A stretch of DNA of 51,055 nucleotides from Constrictibacter sp. MBR-5 (lineage in GTDB: Bacteria; Pseudomonadota; Alphaproteobacteria; JAJUGE01). Position numbers and translations under genes: made by a program. The notes beneath the pieces were generated by a model. That model made no database searches, had not been told where the DNA came from, and was given only the letters and a program-made list of their open reading frames with translations. The number at the start of each line of letters is the position of its first letter. The stretch's first letter is position 1. The stretch covers positions 1 to 51,055 of the forward strand of contig NZ_JBEPTK010000022.1 of the NCBI RefSeq assembly GCF_040549485.1, read 5' to 3'. This document shows positions 24,944-34,135 of this stretch, in pieces.

Positions 24944-27900
24944 TGCGGATCATTCAGAATGCTGGCGCCGACCGCGCGATTGATACGCTCGCTCCGTTGC
25001 TCAAGCGTGGCGCGGCGATCAGCATGGCGTCGTCGAACTTCTCCCTTTTCGCGTACTCCGAATTGCGAACAGCTTTGGAGGGCGTGGGCGATTGCCGGAT
25101 CGTCCTGCCGGATCCAGCGAAGCAGGACCTTCAACTGCTTGGCTCGGCCTCAGATCGAGCCTTGAGAAATCAGCTCCAGGCGCGCTGGCTGGCTCGGTCC
25201 TGCATGCAATGGCTGGAGAGGAAAGCGCATGCTCGCTTTGCTTCGAAGGCGCTGCCTCAGTCGATGATCGTCGTGAATGGCGACGCGGGCGGAACGAATT
25301 GTGCTCTTGTCGGGGCGTGTTCGTTTTCCAGTGAAGGCCTGGGCTTCGCGCCCGGAGATGCACTTGGCCTGACGCAATATGCCGAAGAAGCAAGCACTGT
25401 CGACGCCTTGGGCAGATGGTTCGACTCGATCTGGCAGAACCTGAACGACCGGAAACACACCAACCCACTGATCGAGCAGTTGTCCGAGATAGCCGATCAC
25501 AAGGCACCGTCTCTTGTATATTTCCAAACCCTCTATCAGCTCTTCAAGGATCTAGGCGATGAACTCGATGAAGAGCGTATCGTCAAATCGGCAACCGGCA
25601 TCCGGGACACCGTCGTCTGGAAGAAGCTTTTCCGCTTCCAGCGGGATGGCGTGATTGGAGCTATCGACAAGCTTGAGCGCATCGGTGGGTGCATCATCGC
25701 CGATAGCGTAGGCTTGGGTAAAACCTTCGAGGCACTGGCGGTCATCAAATACTACGAACTTCGGAACGACCGTGTTCTGGTTCTATGCCCTAAGAGACTG
25801 CGGGACAACTGGACGCTCTACAAGGCAAACGATCGCCGCAACATACTGTCCGCCGACCGCTTCAACTATGATGTCCTGAACCACACCGACCTGTCGCGTG
25901 ATGGCGGCATGTCGGGCGATATCGACCTCTCGCATGTGAATTGGGGCAATTACGACCTCATCGTCATCGACGAGTCCCACAACTTCCGAAACAAACCAAC
26001 CCATAAGGAGCGAGACAGCCGGTACGACCGTCTGATGCAGTGGATCATCCGGGCGGGTGTCAAGACCAAGGTTCTGATGCTGTCGGCGACGCCCGTCAAC
26101 AACAGGCTGGCCGACCTGAAGAACCAGATCGCCTTTGTCACCGAGGGTAGCGATCGGGCGCTGCACGGGCTCGGCATCCCGAGCATCGAGGCGACGATCC
26201 GCAAGGCACAGGCGCAGTTCAATCGCTGGCTCGATCTGCCGGAACCCGAACGGCGGACTTCCCGGCTGATGGACATGCTGGGATTCGATTACTTCAAGCT
26301 GCTCGACCTGCTGACCATCGCCCGTTCCCGAAAGCATGTGCAGCGGTATTACGGGACGGAAGAAACCGGGCAGTTTCCCGAACGTCTTCGCCCGGTCAAC
26401 ATCAAGGCCGATGTCGATCTTGCCGGAGAATTCCGCCCGATCCGCGAGATCAACAACGAAATACGCCGCCTGACGCTCGGCGCCTACGCCCCGCTGCGAT
26501 ACGTGCTGCCTCACAGGCTCGCCGCCTATGAAGAGAAATACAGCACCAAGGTGAAGGGAGGCGAAAGTATCTTCAGGCAGCTCGACCGCGAAGAAAGCCT
26601 CATCCACCTGCTGCGGGTGAACATACTCAAGCGGATGGAAAGCTCGGTCGCTGCATTCGCGCTCACAATTGAGCGCCAGCTTGCCGATGTCGACGCATTG
26701 TTGGTGAAGATTGATGCGCACGAGGACGCGATAGAGGAAACGTCCATCGACGACATAGACATAGACGATCCGGCCTTCGAGACCCTGCTCGTGGGCCGCA
26801 AGGTGAAGGTGTTGCTCCAGGACGTCGATCGGGTCCGCTGGCGGCAGGATCTCACGGAGGACCGGAAGCGGCTGGAGGCCCTGCGCGCGGCGGCGCGCCT
26901 GGTGACGGCGGATCGAGATGCGAAGCTTGCGGCGCTGAAGCAGATGATCGCCAGGAAGGTTCAAGCTCCCGTCAACTCGGGCATATGCGACTGGCAAGTG
27001 CGGCTCGTGCGTCATCCTTTTGGGAACGAAATACGAGGTGACATGTCAAAGTATTTGATAAATTTCGCTCCCATTAGCGTGCGGGGGAACACTACGGTCC
27101 TGGTCGGGCGGCAGCCCTATGACAGCGACCGGTTGGACGAGTTGCGCCACGAGTTCCGCGAAACGCATGTTTTTCGACGCGACGGAGTAGACGACGTCAT
27201 AATAGATATTCCTGTCGCAGCCGGCCAGCGCCCGATCGGAAATGCCCAAGAGGAAATCGACCTTGCCAAGCACCATAAGCTACTGCCACCGCTGCTTTCA
27301 GCGGCGCTAATTAGGGCCTTTCACGGATCCCGCGACATTTTATCTGACAGACCGGTCGGCGTGCTTGGGGCTGTATCGCGTGGACTGATAAGACATCCTG
27401 ATCTTCCTGAGTGGATACAGAAGCGCACTCTACTGAAGTTTGATACGCGGACTATTTATCGAGCTGGTGATAAACCGGTTCTCGGATTGGTGTGTGAGAC
27501 CCGGGTGAAGAACCTCATCCTCGGATCATGCGAGGAACTTTTAGCGCTAGGCATTTCTCCACTCGGCCGATATGTCCAAGTGGAAGAGGAATATGACAGT
27601 CGGCTAATGAAGAGGCGGCGGCTGATCGGCAGGGTGGAGGCTGTCGAAGAAAATTCTCTTGTGCTTGAGGACCACGCGGAGGGCTATGCGACCGCCTCCG
27701 TCTCCGAAACCTTTGTGGAAGCACGGCGGGAGGTATTTGACGCCTGCGTCAGACAGCTTCTTGGAGGAGCTGCAGAGAATGTCATTGCAGAGGCCGAAGC
27801 AGCGGCCGCGGAGTTGCATTCAGGACCAGGACGTAAGGAACAAATCGAAAGCGTTCTGACGTATCTGCGAGAGAAGGCGACGCTGGAAGCCGTGCCCGGC

Positions 27901-29334
27901 GTGCAGTTCGTCCTGGGCGATATGCTAACTTCGGGTAACAAGCGGTTTCCCGCTACAGAAGCTCTCTCAAAACCCACCTTGGTTTTCGATCCAAGCGGTA
28001 GTCGTAAAGACGGGTGGAACGAACGGGGGCTGAAGGATAACGGCCCATACGACCAACGGACGTTTAGCCCAAAGCAACTAAGGATCGCAGTTGTCTGTCA
28101 GGCGCGACACGAGGGTCAAGTAGACCGGTTCGTAGCCAAATTTCTCGAAGGTATGCCGGAAGCGCTCACAGGACCCACGCAGCGCCGTTCTGCTCGATAC
28201 GGTGATGGTTTTCTTAGGCGTTTCTGCCTCGAAAAGCCGAACGTCACATTCTTTACGGCGGCAAGCGAGAGTGCCGATGATTACCTTGCGGCAAGCCGCC
28301 AGGCGCTGGAGCAAGCGGCAGATGACGGTTTCAAATGGGACTTGGCGCTCGTACAGATCGAAGAAGAGTTCAAGTCTCTTAAGGGTGAAGTAAATCCATA
28401 CTATGCGACCAAGTCGGTATTCCTGAAGCGTGACGTTCCGGTCCAAAGTGTTCGTTTGGAGACGATGTCGCAACCCGACAGTCAATTGGTTTTTTCAATG
28501 AATCATATGAGCCTTGCCACCTATGCAAAGCTGGGTGGCGTTCCTTGGCTTCTGGCCTCGCAGCAAACTGTAGCGCATGAACTTGTTATCGGACTCGGTT
28601 CGCATTCGGTCTCCAATAGCCGGATCGGAACTCAACGACGCTTCGTCGGCATTACGACCGTATTCTCTAGCGATGGCAGTTATTTGCTGAGCGACAAGAC
28701 CGCTGTTGTTCCCTTTGAAGAATACGCGGATGCTCTTTACGAGACATTGAAACGGTCAATCACGACGGTGCGCAAGCAGGATAACTGGCGGAGCACCGAT
28801 AAGGTGCGGTTAGTGTTCCATATGTTCAAGCCGCCCAAAGATACAGAAGCGGAAGCAATCAAACGGACAGTGGAAGATCTCGCTCTCGATAATGTGACAT
28901 TCGCCTTTGTTCATGTCGCGCCGAGCCACCCGTTCATCATATTTGACCTTTCTCAGCAGGGAATCGGATTCCGCGCGCCCAAGAAAGGTGTCCTTGGACC
29001 GGCACGTGGGCTTCACCTTAAATTGGGTGATTACGAATCGCTGATAGTGTTTTCGGGAGCTTCAGAGTTGAAGCAGGCTAGCGACGGAATGCCAAGGCCG
29101 TGCCTGCTCAAGCTGCACCGACTTTCGACCTTTACTGACATGACATACCTTGCACGGCAAGCTTTTGAGTTTTCTGGCCATTCTTGGCGCATGCTATCTC
29201 CCGAGCCTTTTCCAATCACGGTTCGCTATTCCGATCTAATCGCCGAACGTCTGGCAGGACTAAGTGATATACCTGGATGGGACGCTGACGCAGTGCGTCT
29301 GGGGCAAATTGGACGGACGTTGTGGTTCCTGTAG
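24943..29334 (+). CDS. PLD-like/SNF2 helicase half fused in frame to long-B prokaryotic Argonaute
   Basis: This is a single open frame of 1463 codons. Residues 1-170 are a PLD-like domain (ISMASSNFSLFAYSELRTAL; a degenerate ALVGACSFSSEGLG copy of the usual GSSNFT segment; no clear HxK). Residues 225-480 are a SNF2/DEAD-type RecA1: FRFQRDGV, Walker A DSVGLGKT (254-261), DESH (343-346), LMLSATPVNNR (378-388). Residues 490-680 are a charged helical linker ending ALKQMIARKVQAPVNSG. In related helicases RecA2 would begin here; instead sequence changes, and from residue 701 a complete 763-residue Argonaute follows. Motifs IV-VI are absent. The fusion may be a functional chimera or the scar of recombination between two defence loci. 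It is coupled to the WYL gene (TGATG) and lies three bases from the nuclease gene. Confidence 0.88.
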   Translation: MRIIQNAGADRAIDTLAPLLKRGAAISMASSNFSLFAYSELRTALEGVGDCRIVLPDPAKQDLQLLGSASDRALRNQLQARWLARSCMQWLERKAHARFASKALPQSMIVVNGDAGGTNCALVGACSFSSEGLGFAPGDALGLTQYAEEASTVDALGRWFDSIWQNLNDRKHTNPLIEQLSEIADHKAPSLVYFQTLYQLFKDLGDELDEERIVKSATGIRDTVVWKKLFRFQRDGVIGAIDKLERIGGCIIADSVGLGKTFEALAVIKYYELRNDRVLVLCPKRLRDNWTLYKANDRRNILSADRFNYDVLNHTDLSRDGGMSGDIDLSHVNWGNYDLIVIDESHNFRNKPTHKERDSRYDRLMQWIIRAGVKTKVLMLSATPVNNRLADLKNQIAFVTEGSDRALHGLGIPSIEATIRKAQAQFNRWLDLPEPERRTSRLMDMLGFDYFKLLDLLTIARSRKHVQRYYGTEETGQFPERLRPVNIKADVDLAGEFRPIREINNEIRRLTLGAYAPLRYVLPHRLAAYEEKYSTKVKGGESIFRQLDREESLIHLLRVNILKRMESSVAAFALTIERQLADVDALLVKIDAHEDAIEETSIDDIDIDDPAFETLLVGRKVKVLLQDVDRVRWRQDLTEDRKRLEALRAAARLVTADRDAKLAALKQMIARKVQAPVNSGICDWQVRLVRHPFGNEIRGDMSKYLINFAPISVRGNTTVLVGRQPYDSDRLDELRHEFRETHVFRRDGVDDVIIDIPVAAGQRPIGNAQEEIDLAKHHKLLPPLLSAALIRAFHGSRDILSDRPVGVLGAVSRGLIRHPDLPEWIQKRTLLKFDTRTIYRAGDKPVLGLVCETRVKNLILGSCEELLALGISPLGRYVQVEEEYDSRLMKRRRLIGRVEAVEENSLVLEDHAEGYATASVSETFVEARREVFDACVRQLLGGAAENVIAEAEAAAAELHSGPGRKEQIESVLTYLREKATLEAVPGVQFVLGDMLTSGNKRFPATEALSKPTLVFDPSGSRKDGWNERGLKDNGPYDQRTFSPKQLRIAVVCQARHEGQVDRFVAKFLEGMPEALTGPTQRRSARYGDGFLRRFCLEKPNVTFFTAASESADDYLAASRQALEQAADDGFKWDLALVQIEEEFKSLKGEVNPYYATKSVFLKRDVPVQSVRLETMSQPDSQLVFSMNHMSLATYAKLGGVPWLLASQQTVAHELVIGLGSHSVSNSRIGTQRRFVGITTVFSSDGSYLLSDKTAVVPFEEYADALYETLKRSITTVRKQDNWRSTDKVRLVFHMFKPPKDTEAEAIKRTVEDLALDNVTFAFVHVAPSHPFIIFDLSQQGIGFRAPKKGVLGPARGLHLKLGDYESLIVFSGASELKQASDGMPRPCLLKLHRLSTFTDMTYLARQAFEFSGHSWRMLSPEPFPITVRYSDLIAERLAGLSDIPGWDADAVRLGQIGRTLWFL
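27043..29334 (+). other. Argonaute module with its own possible start (RsAgo-like, PIWI inactive)
   Basis: ATG at 27043, preceded by GAGGTG four bases away, begins MSKYLINFAPISVRGNTTVL, a natural pAgo N-terminus. The length (763 aa) is close to that of Rhodobacter sphaeroides Ago. Domains in module numbering: N/L1 to about 140; PAZ-like 145-240; MID about 310-470 (PTLVFDPSG, WNERGLKDNGPYDQRTFSPK, then NPYYATKSVFLKRDVPVQ as a candidate guide 5'-end pocket); PIWI about 480-763 (FSMNHMSLATYAKLGGVPWLL and the final CLLKLHRLSTFTDMTYLARQ). The first catalytic Asp is replaced by Gly (G519 in VIGLGSHS) and the later Asp by Phe (HMF at 593-595), so slicing is not expected. It probably provides guide-directed recognition, passing the signal to the downstream nuclease. 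It may be translated separately from the fusion. Confidence 0.85.
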
Positions 29335-29337
29335 CCC

Positions 29338-30555
29338 ATGGTCAACCTGCTCGACATACGCGCGACGCTGATCGCAGAGATCGAGAAGGAGAATGATCTT
29401 CCGTGCCATGTCGCAGCTTTCTCCGCTTGGATCATGGCCGATCATCAATCACTTCGCCAATATGTGAGTAGTGCGATCGGATTTACCGGGCAAGCTCGGC
29501 ATCCGGAACACGTCGCGGCACTTGGTTACGGAGCCGCAGGTGGATTGCTGACCGCGGACGAACGCGACGCGTTGTGCAGCGAACTCACCCATTTGGGCGG
29601 ACGTTCATTCTTCGCAGCAGGGCGCCCGCCAAGATTCGAGGTCGACGGAGTAGCTCTGCTTGGAGTAGCGCTCGGTGTTGCGGCTCTGGCAAAGGAAATT
29701 GATAGCGGGTGGCTGGCCAATCTGTTGACACGTTCAGAGAAAGAAGTGTCCAGCGACTCGTGGCAGTTGGGGCTCGTGAGGTCGGCAAGACTGTCGATCG
29801 GCGAGACAAATTTGCGGATTGTCCCGCCTGACCTGGCCGTTGCCATGCACGCGAGAAACATCGGAGAGCTTAATGATGATGACCTTGAAGCGGCTTGGGG
29901 GACTACCGTTCGCCTAGAGCCACATAATGCAGGGTCGGCACGGGACGCGGTCCGGCTTTCCGTTTTTGACTTCGCGTTAGCGCGACGAGGCCAGATATCC
30001 CTCAAAGGTACAACCCAGGCAGACCTGATCAGTTTGCTGGAAAACGTGTCACGTTCAATGCGGCATTGGACCTTTGAAACTCAGCCCCGCACCGCAAAGT
30101 CGGCAGTCGCGAAATGGGAAATTGAAAACGAGTATCACGTCCAGAACTTGCTCTGGGCGGTGCTTGCCCCCGTATTTTCCGATCTTGAAGACGAAGAGAA
30201 CCTACCTTCGGTTGGTCACAAGAACCCTCGTGCTGACCTCGGCATTCCGTCTTTGAGGACAATCGTAGAAGTGAAGTTTATGCGCAGTCCAGGGCAAGCT
30301 GCTTGCGCAAAGGTCATCGAGGAGATCGCAGCGGATGCCAGCCTCTACCTAAGTCAGAACAAGCCGACAGGCTATGACAGTATCATCGCGTTCGTTTGGG
30401 ATGACTGCGCCCAAACCGAGCAACATTACGAACTCAAGACTGGGCTGGAGGCTATCAAGGGTATTACGGCGGCGATAATCCTGCCTCGGCCATCCAAAAT
30501 GGCGCGCACCTTGGCAACAGAAACAGGGAAGGCCGCCCTGCGGCGGCCTAAGTAA
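29338..30555 (+). CDS. PD-(D/E)XK nuclease, putative effector of the pAgo system
   Basis: A 405-residue protein starting three bases after the Argonaute stop. The first 240 residues (helical, Ala-rich, no recognised domain) may contact the Argonaute. The C-terminal part is a restriction-endonuclease fold: EIENEYHVQNLLWAVLAPVF (helix with E265), NPRADLGI (D300) and TIVEVKFMR (E311, K313), i.e. D-x10-E-x-K, followed by a helix with Lys and Ser. Known inactive long-B pAgos paired with nucleases degrade cell DNA on detecting invaders and cause abortive infection; the layout here fits that class. Base composition is similar to the Argonaute part and less GC-rich than the helicase part, suggesting the pAgo and nuclease travelled together. 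Confidence 0.87.
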   Translation: MVNLLDIRATLIAEIEKENDLPCHVAAFSAWIMADHQSLRQYVSSAIGFTGQARHPEHVAALGYGAAGGLLTADERDALCSELTHLGGRSFFAAGRPPRFEVDGVALLGVALGVAALAKEIDSGWLANLLTRSEKEVSSDSWQLGLVRSARLSIGETNLRIVPPDLAVAMHARNIGELNDDDLEAAWGTTVRLEPHNAGSARDAVRLSVFDFALARRGQISLKGTTQADLISLLENVSRSMRHWTFETQPRTAKSAVAKWEIENEYHVQNLLWAVLAPVFSDLEDEENLPSVGHKNPRADLGIPSLRTIVEVKFMRSPGQAACAKVIEEIAADASLYLSQNKPTGYDSIIAFVWDDCAQTEQHYELKTGLEAIKGITAAIILPRPSKMARTLATETGKAALRRPK

Positions 30556-30615
30556 TTGTTATATCTCGCATTCTATGGAGTTATAACAAAAGTGGTTGCG
30601 GGGGCGCGCAACCAC
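30556..30615 (+). terminator. Inverted repeats after the nuclease gene
   Basis: TTGTTATA (30556-30563) pairs with TATAACAA (30582-30589) directly after the stop codon. A second stem, GTGGTTGCG (30592-30600) with CGCAACCAC (30607-30615), follows. Neither is followed by a clear T-run, so termination is only probable. From 30616 to about 30970 no gene is evident; the stretch may be degraded IS DNA. Confidence 0.4.
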
Positions 30616-30970
30616 CGAAGTGCAAACTCGCTTATTGTGCCGGTATAGGAGAGCAGGTTCACCATCGACTAGACCGGAGGGCAACCACATTCATCTGAAA
30701 CGCGCGTAGTGCCACAGCGCCGCTCCAGCTTCCGCGCGGGAGGTGACTTCAAGATGCAGTCTGTCAGGCCGCCTCTTCCGACTGACCATTTTCGCACGCA
30801 ACGCAAGTGGCGGACGGCTAAGCTCGATCAACCGTCCGCACGCCGAAATCGACCTGCCCGTGGGCCAATAACCACTATAACGCCCGCCGGCCACACACCA
30901 GCCTCGGTGGCCTCACGCCCACGAGTTCGAAATCCGATCCACGAGGGACCACAGCGAGAACAGGGTCCAG

Positions 30971-31510
30971 CTATGACGAGGGCAAACAGGGAGCAACGTC
31001 AACGCGGAAGCGGGTCGCGTCGTAGCCGCGGTCTGCCACCAGATGTTTGAAGCGGGTCGCCTCCTCGACCGATTCGTCGGCGGCCCTGATGCCGGAGGTG
31101 TTGCCGGGCGTAAGCCGGAGCGCGATCGGCCTCCCGAGGACATCGCAGATCGCGTGGATAATGGTCGTCCGGCCGTCGCACGAGACGCCGATCACCCGGA
31201 CCTTAGCGCCCCTTACCGCGATGGCCCAACCGACGCGCCTTAGCGTAAGTGCTGTCCAGGTAGTCAACCTTCGCCACCGGGTTCTGCTCCGCGGGCGCCG
31301 CCAGCAGTCGCCGGAACACGCCACGCCACCTCCAGCGGTTCTACCGATTGTAGACAATCGTCGTGGGACCGTAGGCCGCCGGCACGTCTTGCCAGCGCTA
31401 TCAAACTTCAGCATGTGGATGATGCTCAAAGTCACTCGGCGGCCGTCGACCCGCCGTGCTCCAGGCTGGTCCTTCGGCAGATACGACCGACCGCCGCCCA
31501 TGCCTCGATT
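30971..31510 (-). pseudogene. Degenerate IS5-family transposase fragment
   Basis: Read on the minus strand, the segment around 31000-31185 gives GRTTIIHAICDVLGRPIALRL and TPGNTSGIRAADESVEEATR, then ADRGYDATRF. These are the DDE-region signatures of IS5-type transposases (GRTTKIH...; ADRGYD). The upstream part changes frame several times. No intact ends or target duplications are recognised. It is a relic lying between the nuclease gene and the SLOG-SLATT gene. Confidence 0.7.
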
Positions 31511-31523
31511 GATTCTCGGGCGC

Positions 31524-33434
31524 CTATAGATTTGTAACTTTGGCGGTGATGCCGCTGCTGCCCGACTTTAGAGACCCGTTCGATTCCACTGCATTTTCCG
31601 CAACCGTTATGCTAGCCAATTCTGCGGTGACAATGGGCACAGGTGCGCCGGCCACCTCTCCCGCAGGCTCGGAAGCCCGATCATCAGCCCCTTCCTTCGC
31701 TTGCTGCTGCTTCCGAAGCTCTGCGAGAGCATCCGTCATCTGCTTCATCCACCCGGCGAGTTCAGTCTCGAGTACCCTTTCCGTAAGCACGACGAGCATC
31801 TCGGCGTTATTCGGAGATGCTCTCTCCGCTGGCGACAAGCCCAGCCACCAGGTGCGGATATTCTCAAGATCAGTCGCCGTTTGATTGTAGGCACCAAGTG
31901 TGAACTCGAGCTGTCTGCGGCCGAGAAAAGTGGCAATAGCACCAACCAGAGAACTAGTGAGTGCTATCCAGACTTGGAAATCAATCGCCGCAAGCACCGT
32001 TCCCACACCACCGATCAATAATATTGACCAATTCAACGCTTTTATTTTACGCTCCAGCTTCCGCGCCTTCTGTCGATAAAAGCGCCGCTGATCTACGAGT
32101 CGCACTTCGATATAACCCTCGGGCGTTAAATCCTTTAACCGATTATCCCCATCGGCATCCTTCAACACCGAAGGTAGTTCATCCAGACAGGGCGTAATCG
32201 CCGCCATGTTCGTCTCAGTGCGGATGAGGCGATGTGTGATATCCCCGATGCGTTGCGTCAGTACCTGTGCGCGTCCACTGCGGTGCCGGTATTCGCCCGT
32301 CCCAGTCCGGTACCGGAAGATCTCACGCTTGACAGCCTCGGCCGCGGCCCGGAGCAGCAGCCACCTATCGCCTTGGCGCAGTCGATTGGCGGCGGCGATG
32401 AAGATGGTGAGTAAAGTGGATACGATTACGACGACCGCGTATGCGGTCCGGTCGACAGCCAGATAAGCGGCGGAGGCATCCGCTGCCGGCTCCGGAAGCC
32501 ATCGGTCCTTTGCGATCGCCACGAATGTAGCAATGACACCGAGACATAATGCGGTGAGCTGAATACGTCCAAAGCTTACTTGGTGTCGCACCGATGCGGC
32601 GTCGAGTTCGGCAAATCGGGACCACGCTTCTTTGAGTACAGGACTCGCATTAGGTTGATTTCGAACATATCGATCTGGATCGGCATCCGGGGCGATCAAC
32701 TGGCGCATGGATCGCCTGAGGCCTTCCACAGAAGCATTCGAGGGGAAGAAGTGCAGGTCGCCTTCGGCAAGAATCTCGCATATGAATGAGTCGACGCTCC
32801 CGTCGAACGTCGCGTGCCGGTACCGAGCAAGCTCGTCGGCTACGCCGCCACTTCCTCCTATAATCAAAATCGGCCAACCGCGTATTGTCGCCTGTCTTAT
32901 TTCCCGCAGCGTGAGTGCGCCACCCCCGGCGACGATCTGGAGGACCGGGCAACTCCCGCCTAACGTAGCGGCCACATCGTACATAAGATCAACTTCATCT
33001 CCCCAGTTTTGACCTCGAGCGAGAAGAAAATGCGAGTGATGCGGCTCTAGCGGCGCGCCGTCTGCTACACCTCCGCCGGCAAGATCAGGGTGACGAACCC
33101 TGCCGGCCGGCGCGATACCGATGAGCGGAAACTTCGATTCAGAGTCAGCGAGGGCGCGACCGAGCATGCGCATGACCCCAGCGTCCGTGCCGCCATCGAT
33201 GCAGAGCGCGCGCGTCTCGCCTACCGCGGGCGCAATAGCCCGCGAGAAGAGCTCGGTGAGCCGTGGCTCTATTGAGGGGTCTAGATTACAGGCACCGCCG
33301 GCCATGATCAGCACGGCTTCATGCTTGGGTAAATCAAGCGCCTCGACAAGCGCGTGAACCCTGTCCGCCGGCTCGGCAACGAGGCAGAGAGCCTGACGTT
33401 GGCCCGAGAATGAAATTGGACCTATTGCTATCAT
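31524..33434 (-). CDS. TRPM-SLOG (LSDAT)-SLATT/DUF4231 membrane protein
   Basis: A 636-residue protein in two parts. The N-terminal SLOG domain of the TRPM/LSDAT type includes AVLIMAGGACNLDPSIEPRL, ALCIDGGTDAGVMRMLGRAL, FPLIGIAPAGRVRHP and PVLQIVAGGGALTLREIRQA, then WPILIIGGSGGVADELARYR; it is predicted to bind a nucleotide-type signal. The C-terminal part has paired membrane segments: LTALCLGVIATFVAIA with AYAVVVIVSTLLTIFIAA, and SILLIGGVGTVLAAI with VWIALTSSLVGAIATFLG, the latter in a DUF4231/SLATT context (ARKLERKIKALNWS). SLOG-SLATT pairs are predicted conflict systems in which ligand sensing opens a pore or perturbs the membrane. It is a single gene with no partner, flanked by IS relics on both sides. 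A Ser/Ala-rich tail ends the protein. Confidence 0.82.
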   Translation of the reverse strand: MIAIGPISFSGQRQALCLVAEPADRVHALVEALDLPKHEAVLIMAGGACNLDPSIEPRLTELFSRAIAPAVGETRALCIDGGTDAGVMRMLGRALADSESKFPLIGIAPAGRVRHPDLAGGGVADGAPLEPHHSHFLLARGQNWGDEVDLMYDVAATLGGSCPVLQIVAGGGALTLREIRQATIRGWPILIIGGSGGVADELARYRHATFDGSVDSFICEILAEGDLHFFPSNASVEGLRRSMRQLIAPDADPDRYVRNQPNASPVLKEAWSRFAELDAASVRHQVSFGRIQLTALCLGVIATFVAIAKDRWLPEPAADASAAYLAVDRTAYAVVVIVSTLLTIFIAAANRLRQGDRWLLLRAAAEAVKREIFRYRTGTGEYRHRSGRAQVLTQRIGDITHRLIRTETNMAAITPCLDELPSVLKDADGDNRLKDLTPEGYIEVRLVDQRRFYRQKARKLERKIKALNWSILLIGGVGTVLAAIDFQVWIALTSSLVGAIATFLGRRQLEFTLGAYNQTATDLENIRTWWLGLSPAERASPNNAEMLVVLTERVLETELAGWMKQMTDALAELRKQQQAKEGADDRASEPAGEVAGAPVPIVTAELASITVAENAVESNGSLKSGSSGITAKVTNL

Positions 33435-34135
33435 TGCATTGCGCTAAAGTCGTCGCTAATCAGGTTACACCCAGCACGCCAATTAGGCTATCCGCCAGCG
33501 CATTGTTTCCGCCTCTGCAAAGGGAGCTGCGTGAGGCGGCAGCATACGCGACGTCAGGTGATCCTATCGAAATAGGGCCGGACCCATCTAGTGGTTAGAA
33601 CCTGACGGAGCATTCCCTATAGGGTCGTACTGGGAGGGTCTCGGCGGATGCGCGAAGGTATCACCGCCGAGGTAAGCGCCGCAGACCGTGCCCGATTGGA
33701 AGCGGTCGTCACATCGGAACAGCCCGCAGAAGCATGTCCGGCGGGCAGACATCATTCTTGCGACGGCCGACGGCGCGGGAACCACCGAGATCATGCGTCG
33801 CACGGGCAAGTCCAAGCCCTGCGTCTGGCGCTGGCAGGCGCGGTTTATGGCCGAAGGCGTGGAGGGCTTGCTGCGCGACAGGACGCGACCCTCGCGCATC
33901 CCGCCACTCGGGTCGGACGTGGCGGAGCGCGTGGTCGCGCTCACCCTGGCCGATCCGCCGGCCGAGGCGACCCACTGGACCGGCGCGATGATGGCGAAGG
34001 TCGCCGGCATCAGCGTTTCCTCGGTGCAGCGCATCTGGCGCTCGCACGGCCTGCGGCCGCACCGCGTCGAGTGGTTCAAACTCTCCAACGACCCGCAGTT
34101 CGTGGAGAAACTGCGCGATGTGGTGGGGCTTGGTG

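Noticed and set aside
25783-27015. 410-codon minus-strand open frame opposite the helicase part
   Set aside because: The plus-strand frame has Walker A, DESH and SAT motifs; the antisense frame has no domain.
30691-30894. 67-codon minus-strand frame as a gene
   Set aside because: No motif or good start; probably part of the IS relic region.
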